Shown here one piece after another: positions 37,748 through 47,958 of a DNA stretch of 64,000 nt. The stretch lies in the NCBI RefSeq assembly GCF_027271155.1, contig NZ_CP114542.1, forward strand, positions 1,364,001 to 1,428,000. Reading direction: 5' to 3'. Within the stretch, counting starts at the first letter, position 1. Every line of letters starts with the position of its first letter. This DNA comes from Brevundimonas subvibrioides. Its GTDB lineage: Bacteria > Pseudomonadota > Alphaproteobacteria > Caulobacterales > Caulobacteraceae. Both the position numbers and the translations under genes were made by a program. The notes beneath the pieces are model-generated. The model made no database searches. It was not told the DNA's origin and saw nothing but the letters and a program-made list of their open reading frames with translations.

Positions 37748-37798
37748 CGAGTTCAATCGCCGCCCTTCTCGCCACTCGCCACTAAACACTCGTCACTA
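37729..37798. repeat. heptanucleotide inverted-repeat element at the fabD 3' end
   Basis: Three AGTGACG copies run from 37729 to 37749. Inverse copies (CACTCGCCACTAAACACTCG then TCACT) lie at 37772-37796. The whole could form a hairpin between fabD and fabG. Its design resembles the element at 10860-10997, though the heptamer differs. Confidence 0.75.
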
Positions 37799-37809
37799 CG
37801 GAGACACTC

Positions 37810-38550
37810 ATGTTTGATCTGACCGGAAAGACCGCCCTCGTCACCGGGGCCACGGGCGGCATTGGCGGGGCCGTCGCCCGCGCGCTGCATGCCCAGGGCG
37901 CGACCGTCGTCCTGTCCGGCACGCGTGAGGCCGTGCTGGCCGAACTGGCGAAGGAACTCGGCGAGCGGGCGCATTTCGCCACCGCCAACCTGTCGGATCC
38001 GGCCTCGGTCGATGCCCTGGTCGGCGTCGCCGAGGAGGTCGCGGGCGCAGGCCTCGACATCCTGGTCGCCAATGCGGGAATCACGAAGGACGGCCTGCTG
38101 CTGCGCATGAAGGACGAGGACTTCCAGTCGGTCCTGACCGTGAACCTCGAAAGCTATTTCCGCCTGAGCCGCGCCGCCATGAAGGGGATGATGAAGCGCC
38201 GGTCGGGGCGTATCATCGGCGTGACCTCGGTCGTCGGCGTCACCGGTAACGGGGGCCAGACCAACTATGCGGCGTCCAAGGCCGGCATGATCGGCTTTTC
38301 CAAGTCGCTGGCCCAGGAGGTCGGATCGCGCGGCATCACGGTCAATTGCATCGCCCCGGGCTTCATCACCTCGCCCATGACCGATGTGCTGAACGAGCAG
38401 CAGCGCGAGGGCATCCTCCGGAACATCCCGGCCGGCCGCCTCGGCACCGGCGACGAGATCGCGGCGGCGGCCGTCTATCTTTCATCCGACGAAGCGGCCT
38501 ACGTCACGGGCCAGACACTGCATGTGAATGGCGGCATGGCGATGATCTGA
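37810..38550 (+). CDS. fabG: 3-oxoacyl-ACP reductase
   Basis: This 246-residue short-chain dehydrogenase reduces 3-oxoacyl-ACP with NADPH in each elongation cycle. The nucleotide motif TGATGGIGG is at residues 12-20. NAG is near 90, the catalytic serine is in VTSVVG and the YAASK motif is near residue 152. The C-terminus SDEAAYVTGQTLHVNGGMAMI is typical of FabG. It lies between fabD and acpP in the standard cluster. Confidence 0.97.
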   Translation: MFDLTGKTALVTGATGGIGGAVARALHAQGATVVLSGTREAVLAELAKELGERAHFATANLSDPASVDALVGVAEEVAGAGLDILVANAGITKDGLLLRMKDEDFQSVLTVNLESYFRLSRAAMKGMMKRRSGRIIGVTSVVGVTGNGGQTNYAASKAGMIGFSKSLAQEVGSRGITVNCIAPGFITSPMTDVLNEQQREGILRNIPAGRLGTGDEIAAAAVYLSSDEAAYVTGQTLHVNGGMAMI

Positions 38551-38569
38551 TCGCCGAAGGAACATCCCG

Positions 38570-38764
38570 ATGATCGTCCTCCGCTACCTCGCCACCATTC
38601 TCGCGGGTCCGCTGCTGCTGATCGGCGTCATCTGGGTGCTTCAGGGGTTCAACATCCTGCCGGGCAGTTTCATGACCGGCCATATCATCTGGGCGATCTA
38701 CGGGGCTCCGATGGCGATCGTCGGCGGGGGTCTGGTGTGGTGGGTCAATCGTCCACGCCGATAG
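38570..38764 (+). CDS. small two-helix membrane protein
   Basis: This 64-residue protein is almost entirely two hydrophobic helices (LATILAGPLLLIGVIWVLQGF and HIIWAIYGAPMAIVGGGLVWW) with a basic tail. It starts 19 bases after fabG, so it is likely co-transcribed. No function is known to me. The composition and position support a real gene. Confidence 0.65.
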   Translation: MIVLRYLATILAGPLLLIGVIWVLQGFNILPGSFMTGHIIWAIYGAPMAIVGGGLVWWVNRPRR

Positions 38765-39003
38765 CACCCGGCTCAAGCAGCGCGACCGCGCGATAGCCCA
38801 CCTGGCCTGCCTCAAGTCGCGCGACCGCGCCGTCGCCGCTCAAGATGCGTTACGGCCTATTTCCCACCGCGAGCGGTGTGCTAAAGCGTCGGCAACCGGT
38901 TGGGTCAGCGAGGCGTTGCCTCTTGCGCAAACGGGGCCGCCGTGAGACGGCAAACCAAGATTACAACGCCGCCCCGGGCGGCCTCTAAAAGGCAGAGACA
39001 CCC

Positions 39004-39243
39004 ATGTCCGATACCCTGGAACGCGTCCGCAAGATCGTCATCGACCACCTGGACGCCGATCCGGACAAGGTCACCGAAAAGGCCAGCTTCATCGACGACC
39101 TGGGCGCTGACTCGCTCGACAACGTCGAACTGGTCATGGCCTTCGAGGAAGAGTTCGACATCGAAATCCCCGACGACGCCGCCGAGCACATCCAGACCGT
39201 CGGCGACGCTGTGAAGTTCATCGACGAAAAGACCGCCGCCTAA
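39004..39243 (+). CDS. acpP: acyl carrier protein
   Basis: This 79-residue ACP carries growing acyl chains on phosphopantetheine attached to Ser37 in [20 protein letters not shown]. The protein is strongly acidic and of standard length. The 239-base region upstream holds its promoter and a GC-rich palindrome (GCCGCCCCGGGCGGC at about 38967) in the leader, with no other gene. Confidence 0.98.
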   Translation: MSDTLERVRKIVIDHLDADPDKVTEKASFIDDLGADSLDNVELVMAFEEEFDIEIPDDAAEHIQTVGDAVKFIDEKTAA

Positions 39244-39267
39244 GCGCATTCGGTCTAACGGCAGTTG

Positions 39268-39308
39268 ATGGCCGCCCGGCCCTCCTAGCGGAGCGGCCCG
39301 GCGGCCAT
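39268..39308 (+). terminator. hairpin terminator between acpP and fabF
   Basis: ATGGCCGCCCGGCC and GGCCCGGCGGCCAT form a 14-base stem with one mismatch around a 13-base loop, followed by TACTGTTT. It lies 25 bases after the acpP stop. It may be an attenuating terminator that keeps acpP mRNA more abundant than fabF. Confidence 0.65.
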
Positions 39309-39347
39309 TACTGTTTCTGAATCAGGATTCTGCTGGAGCGCGAAAGC

Positions 39348-40628
39348 ATGCGTCGCGTCGTCGTCACCGGTCTCGGCCTCGTCACCCCCCTGGGCACTGG
39401 CGTCGAGCACAGCTGGAAGGGCATCGTCGAGGGGCGCTCCGGCATCCGTCCGATCACCGCCTTCGATACGGAAGGCTACGGCTGCACCATCGCGGGCGAG
39501 GTGCCCAGCGTGGACGGGCGGGGCGGCGGCGGGCCGGACGTGCCCGGCAGCTTCGATCCCGACGCGATCATGACGCCCAAGGAGAGGAAGCGCGTTGACG
39601 ACTTCATCCTGTTCGGCATCGCGGCGGCGGACGAGGCGCTGAACGACGCGAACTGGCACCCCGAGACCGACGAGGACAAGGAACGGACCGGCGTCATGAT
39701 GGGCGCGGGTATCGGCGGCCTCGGTCCCATAGCCGACAGCGCCCAGATTCTCGCCGAGTCAGGGCCCCGCCGGATCAGCCCCTTCTTCATCCCGTCCGCC
39801 CTGATCAACCTGGCCAGCGGTCAGATCTCGATCCGGCATCAGCTGAAGGGCCCGAATCACGCTGTGGTCACGGCCTGCGCCTCCGGTGTCCACGCCATTG
39901 GCGACGCGGCCCGGATGATCGCCTTCGACGACGCCGATGTGATGGTGGCGGGCGGGGCCGAAAGCTCCATCGTGCCCCTGGGCATCGCCGGATTCCTGGC
40001 CTGCAAGGCCCTGTGCACCGCCTACAACGACACGCCCGAGGCAGCGTCGCGCCCCTATGACCGGGGCCATGCCGGCTTTATCATGGGCGAGGGGGCCGGC
40101 GTTCTGGTGCTGGAGGAGTACGAGCACGCCAGGGCGCGCGGCGCCCGGATCTATGCCGAGATCATCGGCTACGGCATGAGCGGCGACGCTTTCCACATCA
40201 CCGCGCCGTCCGAGGACGGCGACGGGGCCTATCGCGCCATGAAGGCGGCGGTGAAGCGTGCCGGGATCGCGGTCGAGGACATCGACTACGTCAATGCCCA
40301 CGGCACCTCGACCATGGCCGACTGGATCGAGCTGCGCGCTGTCGAGCGTCTGGTCGGCGACCATGCAAAGAACCTGGCCATGTCCTCGACCAAGTCGATG
40401 ACCGGCCACCTGCTGGGGGCGGCCGGGGCCATTGAGGCGGTGTTCAGCGTGCTGGCGATCCGCGACCAGATCGCGCCGCCGACGATCAATCTGGACGATC
40501 CGGAACACGAAACCGCCATCGATCTGGTGCCACACAAGGGCAAGCCCATGGAGATCGACGTGGTGATGTCCAACAGCTTCGGTTTCGGCGGCACCAACGC
40601 CTCGGTCATTTTCCGCAAGGTTGCCTGA
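39348..40628 (+). CDS. fabF: 3-oxoacyl-ACP synthase II
   Basis: This 426-residue condensing enzyme elongates acyl-ACP with malonyl-ACP. It has [16 protein letters not shown] at the start, catalytic Cys177 in [12 protein letters not shown], and the two histidines in VNAHGTST and [20 protein letters not shown] lies near the end. It completes the fabD-fabG-acpP-fabF cluster, and mltG begins one base after its stop. Confidence 0.97.
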   Translation: MRRVVVTGLGLVTPLGTGVEHSWKGIVEGRSGIRPITAFDTEGYGCTIAGEVPSVDGRGGGGPDVPGSFDPDAIMTPKERKRVDDFILFGIAAADEALNDANWHPETDEDKERTGVMMGAGIGGLGPIADSAQILAESGPRRISPFFIPSALINLASGQISIRHQLKGPNHAVVTACASGVHAIGDAARMIAFDDADVMVAGGAESSIVPLGIAGFLACKALCTAYNDTPEAASRPYDRGHAGFIMGEGAGVLVLEEYEHARARGARIYAEIIGYGMSGDAFHITAPSEDGDGAYRAMKAAVKRAGIAVEDIDYVNAHGTSTMADWIELRAVERLVGDHAKNLAMSSTKSMTGHLLGAAGAIEAVFSVLAIRDQIAPPTINLDDPEHETAIDLVPHKGKPMEIDVVMSNSFGFGGTNASVIFRKVA

Positions 40629-40629
40629 C

Positions 40630-41832
40630 ATGACGAACGGCCGGGGGGCGGCTCCAGGACAGAAGCGGTCGGGACTGGTAGTGGCCGCCCTGGCCGCCTC
40701 GGCGACCGTCAGCCTGTTCCTGATCGCCGGCCTCGCATGGGCCTGGAGCGTCTATTATGCGCCCGGACCCTCGGCGAGGACGGGCGATGCGACCATCGTC
40801 ACCCTGCCGTCCGGCTCGGGCGTCTCGGCGATCGCGGCCCGCCTGAAGAGCGCGGGGGTGATCCGGTCGGCGGATATGTTCAAGGCTGCCGCGACCCTGA
40901 CCGGGGCCGACCGGCGGCTGCGTGCCGGCGAATATGAGGTGCCGACCCGGGCCTCGCTCAAGGGGGTGCTGGCGCTGCTGACCGACGGCCGCGTCGTGCG
41001 CCATTTCGTGACTATCCCCGAGGGGTGGTCGTCGGCCCAGGCGGTGGACATCCTCAACAAGGAAGCCGTCCTGACCGGCACGATCGCCGAGGTGCCCGAA
41101 GAGGGCTCGCTCTGGCCCGAGACCTATGAGATCGCGCGGGGCGAAACGCGCGCAGAGGTCATTGCCCGCATGCAGCGCGCGGCGACCGAAAACCTTGCGG
41201 AACTGTGGGCCCGGAGGGGGCCCAACACCGTGGTCCGGACGCCGGAAGAGGCCGTGATCCTGGCCTCCATCGTCGAGAAGGAAACCGGCATCGCGCGCGA
41301 GCGGCCCCAGGTGGCGGCGGTGTTCTCGAACCGGCTGCGCATCGGTATGCGGCTGGAGAGCGATCCGACCATCATCTACGGCATCACCAAGGGTCGACCT
41401 CTGGGTCGGGGTATCCGCCGGTCTGAGTTGGAGCGCGACACCGGCTGGAACACCTATCTGATCGACGGCCTGCCCCCGACACCGATCGCCAATCCGGGCC
41501 GGCAGTCGCTGGCGGCGGTGCTGAACCCGCCCCGGTCGCAGGACCTGTTCTTCGTCGCGGACGGCACCGGGGGGCATGTGTTCGCCTCGACCTATGAGCA
41601 GCACCTGGCCAATGTCGCGCGCTGGCGCTCGATCGAGGCGGGCCGGGCGGGGCCGTCACCGGCAGAAACCCTGCCGCCCGGTACGGCGCCGGTGACCCCG
41701 CCTCCGCCCACCGGAGAGGCGGTCATCACCATGCAGCCACCCGGATCCTTGACTCCGTCACGGGCGACCACGGGGCTGCGGCCTGCCGTGCCGCCCCCAT
41801 CGATGACATCCGCGCCGGCGAACGGGCCATGA
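40630..41832 (+). CDS. mltG: MltG, endolytic peptidoglycan transglycosylase
   Basis: This 400-residue inner-membrane protein has one N-terminal helix (VVAALAASATVSLFLIAGLAWAW), a LysM-like periplasmic subdomain (SGVSAIAARLKSAGVIRSAD) and the YceG/MltG catalytic domain with the active glutamate in ASIVEKETGI. It cuts nascent glycan strands to set their length. The last 65 residues are a proline/threonine-rich tail beyond the catalytic core. The ATG at 40630 was chosen over a TTG at 40621. Confidence 0.94.
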   Translation: MTNGRGAAPGQKRSGLVVAALAASATVSLFLIAGLAWAWSVYYAPGPSARTGDATIVTLPSGSGVSAIAARLKSAGVIRSADMFKAAATLTGADRRLRAGEYEVPTRASLKGVLALLTDGRVVRHFVTIPEGWSSAQAVDILNKEAVLTGTIAEVPEEGSLWPETYEIARGETRAEVIARMQRAATENLAELWARRGPNTVVRTPEEAVILASIVEKETGIARERPQVAAVFSNRLRIGMRLESDPTIIYGITKGRPLGRGIRRSELERDTGWNTYLIDGLPPTPIANPGRQSLAAVLNPPRSQDLFFVADGTGGHVFASTYEQHLANVARWRSIEAGRAGPSPAETLPPGTAPVTPPPPTGEAVITMQPPGSLTPSRATTGLRPAVPPPSMTSAPANGP

Positions 41833-42696
41833 GCGACCTTTCGGGCATGACAGGGTTCGGCCGGGCCGATGGCGTTCTGGACGGCTGGACCTGGTCGGTC
41901 GAGGCGCGCTCGGTCAACGGCCGCAATCTGGAGGTCCGGTTTCGCGGGCCGAACGGGTTCGACAATCTGGAGCGGCTGGCCAGGGCGGCAGCGCAGGGTC
42001 GGCTCAGCCGGGGCCAGGTGACCCTGGGCGTCAACGCACGCCGCGCAGACGGCGACGCGCCGACCCTGAAGGTCAATGAGGCGGTGCTGGCCCGCTATCT
42101 GGCGCTGGCCAATGAACTGGCGGAGGAGGGGGCCACGCCGCCGTCGGCCGATGGATTGCTCGGCCTGAAGGGCGTGATCGAGAGCGACGAACAGGTCGAC
42201 GACGCCGAGGCCCGCGCCACCGTCGAGGTCGCCATCGCCGCCAGCGTGGAGCAGGCTCTGGATGCGCTCAAGGTGTCGCGCGAACGCGAAGGCGCCCAGC
42301 TGCGCCCCGTGATCGAGGACTTCGTCGGCCGGATCGAAGCTCTGGTGACCCGCGCCGAAACCGAAGCCGCCGCCCAGACCGGGGCCGTGCGCGAGCGGTT
42401 CGCCCGACGCATGGCCGAGCTGGCCCCGGACGTGCCGGGCCTGCAGGAGCGGATCGTGGTGGAGGCCGCCGCCCTCGCCACCCGGGCGGACGTCCGTGAG
42501 GAACTGGACAGGCTGATCGCTCACGTCGCCTTGCCAGCCGCCGGCCGGCCGGAAGCTGGACTTCCTGATGCAGGAGTTCATGCGCGAGGCGAACACACTG
42601 TGCTCGAAATCGGCTACGACCGCGCTGACCGCCATCGGCCTCGACCTGAAGGCGGTCATCGAGCAGCTTCGGGAACAGGTACAGAATGTCGAATGA
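41829..42696 (+). pseudogene. yicC: yicC-family endoribonuclease gene broken by a frameshift
   Basis: Residues 1-235 in the start frame read as a normal YicC/YloC protein: SGMTGFGRADG, SVNGRNLEVRFR and VREELDRLIAHV. At about 42530-42550 the frame changes. The true C-terminus (GRKLDFLMQEFMREANTLCS, then TALTAIGLDLKAVIEQLREQ) is encoded in another frame and ends at TGA 42696. About eight residues usually present before GRKLDF are also missing, so a deletion not divisible by three has occurred in a GC-rich run (GCCGCCGGCCGGCCGG). In the start frame, translation would continue to 42725 into unrelated sequence. Either the gene is inactive or this is a sequence error. The stop overlaps gmk by 11 bases. 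Confidence 0.85.
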
Positions 42697-43327
42697 CCGC
42701 ACGCCCCGCCGGGGTGTCCTGCTGATCGTGGCCAGCCCCTCGGGCGCGGGCAAGACCTCCCTGTGCCGTCGCCTGATGGCCGACCACGCCGGGCTGGAGC
42801 TGTCCGTTTCCATGACCACGCGCGGCATCCGGCCAGGCGAGGTGGCCGACCGCGACTATCACTTCGTCTCGCCTGAAGAATTCCAGCGCGGTATCGACGA
42901 GGACGCCTTCCTGGAATGGGCCGATGTGCACGGCAACCGCTACGGCAGCCCGCGCGCGCCCGTGGCCAAGGCCCTGTCCGAGGGCCGGGACGTCCTGTTC
43001 GACATCGACTGGCAGGGGGCCCGGCAGATCGCGGAGAAATGCCCGGGCGACGCCGTCCGCGTCTTTATCCTGCCGCCCAGCCTGGAAGAACTCCGCCGCC
43101 GTCTGGTGACCCGGTCGCAGGACGCCGACGACGTGATCGAGCGCCGCATACAGAACGCCAAGGGCGAGATCGAGCACTGCGGAGAGTTCGACTACGTCTT
43201 CGTCAACGACGACTTCGACCGGTCCTATTCCGAACTGGCCCATATCTATCACGCCGAGCGCAGCCGGCGGTTCCGCAACACCTGGGTCGAGACCTACCGG
43301 ACGGGTCTGCTCTCGGAGGCGGTCTGA
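42686..43327 (+). CDS. gmk: guanylate kinase
   Basis: This 213-residue kinase converts GMP to GDP with ATP. The P-loop is [15 protein letters not shown] near residue 14. The GMP-binding part [23 protein letters not shown] and the lid region (RLVTRSQD) are present. It follows yicC with an 11-base overlap, the widespread yicC-gmk arrangement. Confidence 0.97.
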   Translation: MSNDRTPRRGVLLIVASPSGAGKTSLCRRLMADHAGLELSVSMTTRGIRPGEVADRDYHFVSPEEFQRGIDEDAFLEWADVHGNRYGSPRAPVAKALSEGRDVLFDIDWQGARQIAEKCPGDAVRVFILPPSLEELRRRLVTRSQDADDVIERRIQNAKGEIEHCGEFDYVFVNDDFDRSYSELAHIYHAERSRRFRNTWVETYRTGLLSEAV

Positions 43328-43329
43328 CG

Positions 43330-45006
43330 GTGCCCGGTGATATCGAGATCTCCCAGGCCGCAACGCTGGAACCGATCCAGCAGATCGCCGCCAGGGTGGG
43401 GATCGGTCCCGATGCGCTGGAACCCTATGGCCGTTACATCGCCAAGCTGTCGCGCGAGGTTCTGGCGGGTCTGGCGGATCGTCCCGCGGGGCGGCTGATC
43501 CTGGTCACGGCGATCAATCCGACGGCGGCGGGCGAAGGCAAGACGACCACGACCATCGGTCTGGGCGACGCGCTGAACCGGATCGGGCGCAAGACCGTCA
43601 TCGCCCTTCGCGAGCCCTCGCTGGGGCCGGTGTTCGGACGAAAGGGCGGGGCGACGGGCGGAGGCCAGGCCCAGGTCGCGCCGATGGAACGGATTAACCT
43701 GCATTTCACCGGCGACTTTCACGCCATCGGCGCGGCGCACAATCTTCTGGCCGCAATGGTCGACAACGCCCTCTACTGGGGCGACGACCGGGGGCTGGAC
43801 GCGCGACGGGTCACCTGGCGGCGCGCCGTGGACATGAACGATCGGGCCCTGAGGCAGGTCGCGATCGGTCTGGGCGGCACCAACGGCGCGGCGCGCGAGA
43901 GCGGGTTCGACATCACCGTGGCCAGCGAGGTGATGGCCGTCCTGTGCCTGGCCGAGGGGCCGGACGATCTGGCGGCCCGGCTGGCTCGCATCGTTGTCGG
44001 GCGTAGGCGTGACGGCGGGGCGGTGACGGCCGGCGATATCGGCGCGGCCGGGGCCATGGCGGCTCTGTTGGGCGAGGCTGTCCTGCCCAATCTCGTTCAG
44101 TCGCTGGGCGGCACGCCGACGCTGGTCCATGGCGGTCCTTTCGCCAACATCGCCCACGGCTGCAATTCGGTGACGGCGACCCGCGCGGCGCTGGCGCTGG
44201 GCGAGTTCGCGGTGACGGAGGCCGGGTTCGGTGCCGACCTGGGCGCCGAGAAATTCCTCAATATCAAATGCCGGTCCAGCGGCCTGGCCCCCTCCGCCGC
44301 CGTGATCGTGGCGACGGTTCGGGCGCTGAAGCTGCAGGGCGGGGTCGCAAAGGACGCGCTGGGCACCGGGGACGTCGCGGCCGTGCGGGCCGGCTTCGTC
44401 AATCTGGCGCGCCACATCGAGAACCTGCATGGCTTCGGGCTGCCGGTCGTGGTGGCGATCAACGCCTTCCATGGCGACACGGCCGAAGAACAGGCCGCGA
44501 TCATCGACCTTTGTGCGGCGCACGGGGTCGAGGCCCATATCTGCACCCATTGGGCCGACGGCGGCGCGGGGGCGGAGGGGCTGGCCCATGCCGTGGCGGC
44601 CCTGGCCGAAGCCAATACCGATCCGGGTCGCGCGCTGAAGCTGACCTATGCCGACGACCTGCCGCTGGAGCAGAAGATCCGCGCGGTGGCCCAGTCACTG
44701 TACCGCGCCTCCGACATCGTCCTGTCGCCAACGGCGAGGAAAGACCTCGCCCGGTTCGAGGCCGAGGGCCACGGTCACCTGCCGGTCTGCATGGCCAAGA
44801 CGCCCTATTCCTTCACCGCCGACGAGAAGGTGTCGGGTGCGCCACAGGGCTTCGTCCTGCCGGTCGACTCGGTGCGGCTGTCGGCCGGGGCGGGCTTCGT
44901 CGTCGCCCTGTGCGGTGCGGTCAACACCATGCCGGGCCTGCCGCGCGTGCCCTCGGCCGAGCGGATCGCGCTGGGCACTAACGGCCGGATCACCGGGCTG
45001 GATTGA
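43330..45006 (+). CDS. fhs: formate--tetrahydrofolate ligase
   Basis: This 558-residue enzyme makes 10-formyl-tetrahydrofolate from formate, THF and ATP. The P-loop region is [20 protein letters not shown] near residue 60. The family blocks [38 protein letters not shown] and [14 protein letters not shown] are all present. The start is GTG at 43330, two bases after the gmk stop, in the correct frame. Confidence 0.96.
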   Translation: MPGDIEISQAATLEPIQQIAARVGIGPDALEPYGRYIAKLSREVLAGLADRPAGRLILVTAINPTAAGEGKTTTTIGLGDALNRIGRKTVIALREPSLGPVFGRKGGATGGGQAQVAPMERINLHFTGDFHAIGAAHNLLAAMVDNALYWGDDRGLDARRVTWRRAVDMNDRALRQVAIGLGGTNGAARESGFDITVASEVMAVLCLAEGPDDLAARLARIVVGRRRDGGAVTAGDIGAAGAMAALLGEAVLPNLVQSLGGTPTLVHGGPFANIAHGCNSVTATRAALALGEFAVTEAGFGADLGAEKFLNIKCRSSGLAPSAAVIVATVRALKLQGGVAKDALGTGDVAAVRAGFVNLARHIENLHGFGLPVVVAINAFHGDTAEEQAAIIDLCAAHGVEAHICTHWADGGAGAEGLAHAVAALAEANTDPGRALKLTYADDLPLEQKIRAVAQSLYRASDIVLSPTARKDLARFEAEGHGHLPVCMAKTPYSFTADEKVSGAPQGFVLPVDSVRLSAGAGFVVALCGAVNTMPGLPRVPSAERIALGTNGRITGLD

Positions 45007-45009
45007 GCC

Positions 45010-46143
45010 TCAGTCTGACGCTCGGGCCGCAAACCAGGGAATCATCCGGGCCAGGGCATCCTCGATCTCCGGCGTGGAGACGGCAAAGCTGAACCGCATG
45101 AAGCGGTGGCCGTCGACGGGGTCGAAGTCCACGCCGGGTGCGGTCGCCACCCCGGTGTCGCGCAACAGACGCTCGCAGAAGGCCACGCTATCCTGCGTCA
45201 GATGGCCGATGTCGGCCCAGATGTAGAAGGCGCCGTCGGGCGGAGCGATCGACTTCAGGCCCAGCGCGGGCAGGGCCTCCAGCATCCGGGCCCGGTTGGC
45301 CCGATAGACCTCGGTATGGCCCTCCAGCACCTCATGCTGGTCCATGGCGATCAGCCCCGCGTGCTGGCTCAGCGACGGCGGGGTCAGGAACAGATTGCCG
45401 ATGAAGGCCCGCGCCCGCTCCGCATGGTCGGCGGGCACCAGCAGCCAGCCCAGCCGCCACCCGGCCATGCTCCAGTATTTGCTGAAGCTGTTGATCACCA
45501 TGGCGTCCGGCTCGAACGACAGCATCGACGGCTGGGGGCCGACATAGGACAGGCCGTGGTAGATTTCGTCGGAGAGAATTCGGATACGCTTTCTGCGACA
45601 CACGGCAGCGATGTCGGAGAGTTCGGAGGCGGAAATCACCGACCCGGTCGGATTGGCCGGGCTGGCGATGATGACCCCGGCGGGCGGGGGATCCAGCGCG
45701 TCCAGCGCGACCGCGGTCAGCTGATAATGCTCGGCTGGACCGCAGGCGATCTCGACCGCCTCCATGTTCAGCGCCCGAACCGTATTGCGATAGGCGACGT
45801 AGCCGGGGCGGGCCATGGCGATCCGGTCGCCCGGTCCGAAGGCGGACGACAGCGCCAGCACCAGGGCGGGAGAGGCCCCGCAGGTCAGCAACAGACGATC
45901 GGCCGTGACCGCGACGTCGTAGCGGTCACGGTACAGCTGGGCGATCCGCGCCTTCAGCGGCGCGCTCTCCCAATAGCCCATGCCGTCGAGGTCCAGCACG
46001 CGGTGCGCCTCGGCGATCGCGGCCGGCGGGGCCCCGGTCGACGGCTGGCCGAACTCCATATGGATCACGCTGCGGCCCTCGGCCTTGAGGGCGTGGGCCA
46101 GGCGACTGATGCCGATGGCGCGGAACGGGTCGATGTCGGTCAT
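45010..46143 (-). CDS. PLP-dependent aminotransferase (class I/II)
   Basis: This 377-residue fold-type I aminotransferase has its PLP lysine in INSFSKYWSMAGWRLGW near residue 227, ASPANPTGSVIS near 165 and DEIYHGLSY near 195. The exact substrate is not clear; aspartate- or alanine-type transaminases are closest in pattern. It starts with an ATGA overlap on ksgA, so it is the last gene of the minus-strand lpt-surA-pdxA-ksgA run. Its 3' end meets fhs within four bases. Confidence 0.9.
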   Translation of the reverse strand: MTDIDPFRAIGISRLAHALKAEGRSVIHMEFGQPSTGAPPAAIAEAHRVLDLDGMGYWESAPLKARIAQLYRDRYDVAVTADRLLLTCGASPALVLALSSAFGPGDRIAMARPGYVAYRNTVRALNMEAVEIACGPAEHYQLTAVALDALDPPPAGVIIASPANPTGSVISASELSDIAAVCRRKRIRILSDEIYHGLSYVGPQPSMLSFEPDAMVINSFSKYWSMAGWRLGWLLVPADHAERARAFIGNLFLTPPSLSQHAGLIAMDQHEVLEGHTEVYRANRARMLEALPALGLKSIAPPDGAFYIWADIGHLTQDSVAFCERLLRDTGVATAPGVDFDPVDGHRFMRFSFAVSTPEIEDALARMIPWFAARASD

Positions 46144-46949
46144 GGGGTCGCCTCCGCCAGCCTCAGGAAGCCCGCGATGTCGATGGTCTCCGCCCGGGCG
46201 TCCGGGTCGATGCCGGCCGCTTCGCACAGGGCTCCGCCGCCCAGTGGCTTCAGGCTGGAACGCAGCATCTTGCGGCGCTGGCCGAAGGCGGCGGCGGTGA
46301 CGGTCTCCAGACGCTTCAGCATGCCGCGCTCGGGCCGCCCGGCGCGAGGGATCAGGTGGACGACGGCCGAGGCCACCCTGGGCGGCGGCGTGAAGGCGGC
46401 GGCGGGCAGATGCATCACGATCCGCGCCTCGGCCACCGCCTGGGCGATGACGGCCAGACGGCCGTAGGCGTCGTCGCCGGGCGCGGCCACGATCCGCTCG
46501 GCGACCTCCTTCTGGAACATCAGGGTCATGGCGTGCGGCGTCCAAGGACCCGTCAGCCATTTGATCAGCAGGGGCGTCCCGACATTGTAGGGCAGGTTTG
46601 ACACGACGTGCGCGGGGTCGGTCACCAGATCGGCCTCGACGACCTTCAGCGCATCGGCCTCCATGATCCTCAGGCGGCCGTCGCCGGTGTCCAGCTCGGT
46701 CAGCAGGGGCAGAAAGCGGGGGTCCTTCTCGACCAGCACCACCGCACCTGCGTCGCTTTCGAGGATCGCGCGGGTCAGGCCGCCGGGGCCGGGGCCGACC
46801 TCGATCACGGCGCGTCCCTCGAACGGACCGGCCAGGCGCACGATCTTGCGCGTGATGTTCAGGTCCAGCAGGAAATGCTGGCCGAAGCTCTTTTTGGCCA
46901 GCAGGCCGTGGGCTTCCAGGGACTCACGGAGGGGGGGCAGGTCTGACAC
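46140..46949 (-). CDS. rsmA: RsmA/KsgA, 16S rRNA dimethyladenosine transferase
   Basis: This 269-residue SAM methyltransferase dimethylates two adjacent adenines in helix 45 of 16S rRNA. KKSFGQHFLLDLNITRKIV opens the domain. The SAM motif is VIEVGPGPGGLTRAIL near residue 49, and the catalytic NLPYNVGTPLLIKWL follows near residue 118. It sits between pdxA and the aminotransferase. Confidence 0.97.
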   Translation of the reverse strand: MSDLPPLRESLEAHGLLAKKSFGQHFLLDLNITRKIVRLAGPFEGRAVIEVGPGPGGLTRAILESDAGAVVLVEKDPRFLPLLTELDTGDGRLRIMEADALKVVEADLVTDPAHVVSNLPYNVGTPLLIKWLTGPWTPHAMTLMFQKEVAERIVAAPGDDAYGRLAVIAQAVAEARIVMHLPAAAFTPPPRVASAVVHLIPRAGRPERGMLKRLETVTAAAFGQRRKMLRSSLKPLGGGALCEAAGIDPDARAETIDIAGFLRLAEATP

Positions 46950-46958
46950 CGGCCCCTG

Positions 46959-47954
46959 TTAGCGCGCCGCCCGCGCCGCCGCCATGGTGGAGGCCAGACG
47001 GATGGCAGCGATCAGACTGTCCGCCCGCGCCACGCCCTTGCCGGCGATCTCGAAGCCGGTGCCGTGGTCGGGCGACGTCCGCACGATCGGCAGGCCCAGG
47101 GTGGCGTTGACCCCGCCCCAGAAGTCCAGCGTCTTGACCGGGATCAGGGCCTGGTCGTGATACAGGCAGACGGCGGCGTCATAGGTCGCCCGCGCGTCGT
47201 CGTGGAACAGGGTGTCGGCGGGCAGGGGGTCGGTGATGGCGATGCCCTCGGCCCGCAGCGCCTCGGCGGCGGGACGCAGCACCTCGATTTCCTGCAGACC
47301 CAGCGCGCCGCCCTCACCCGCGTGAGGGTTCAGGGCGGCCAGAGCCAGGCGAGGCGCGGCGATGCCGAAATCACGCCGCATGGCCTCGTGCACCACGCGC
47401 GCCGTCCTGCAGACCCGTTCGGCCGTGACCAGTTCCGGCACCTGGTCCAGGGCCACGTGGATCGTCACCAGACAGGCGCGAAGGTCCCTGGCCGTCAGCA
47501 TCATGACCGGCCCGCGCGTGCCGGCGAAAGGCGCGTCGGCGGTCAGTTCGGCGATGAATTCGGTATGGCCCGGAAAGCGGAACCCGGCGGCATAGAGCGG
47601 GGCCTTGGCGATCGGGGCCGTGACCACGCCCGACGCTTCGCCGGACAGGGCCAGGCCGACGGCCCGCTCGATCCAGTCGGCGACGACGGAGGCATTGCGG
47701 GGATCGGGCCTGCCCGGTTCGACCGGCGCGGGCGCGGGATGGTGCAGAACCGGCAGGGCGCGCGCAAAGACCGATGCGGCGTCGCCCGGCGCTCCGATCT
47801 CGACCACGGGAATGCCCTGCGCGGCCAGCAGGCGCATGTCGCCGATGACCGCGAACTGAGCCTCGCCGCCCAGGGTCTGCCACGCCCTGGCGATGATCTC
47901 CGGTCCGATCCCGGCGGGTTCGCCGAGGCTGAGGACCAGAGGCGGCAGGCCCAT
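46959..47954 (-). CDS. pdxA: 4-hydroxythreonine-4-phosphate dehydrogenase
   Basis: This 331-residue enzyme of pyridoxal phosphate synthesis has the opening LSLGEPAGIGPEI, the metal-binding histidines in FPGHTEFIAEL, NPHAGEGG and CLYHDQALIPVK, and the C-terminal GTGFEIAGKGVARADS block. The surA-pdxA-ksgA order is conserved in proteobacteria. It starts four bases after the surA stop. Confidence 0.97.
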   Translation of the reverse strand: MGLPPLVLSLGEPAGIGPEIIARAWQTLGGEAQFAVIGDMRLLAAQGIPVVEIGAPGDAASVFARALPVLHHPAPAPVEPGRPDPRNASVVADWIERAVGLALSGEASGVVTAPIAKAPLYAAGFRFPGHTEFIAELTADAPFAGTRGPVMMLTARDLRACLVTIHVALDQVPELVTAERVCRTARVVHEAMRRDFGIAAPRLALAALNPHAGEGGALGLQEIEVLRPAAEALRAEGIAITDPLPADTLFHDDARATYDAAVCLYHDQALIPVKTLDFWGGVNATLGLPIVRTSPDHGTGFEIAGKGVARADSLIAAIRLASTMAAARAAR

Positions 47955-47958
47955 GGAT

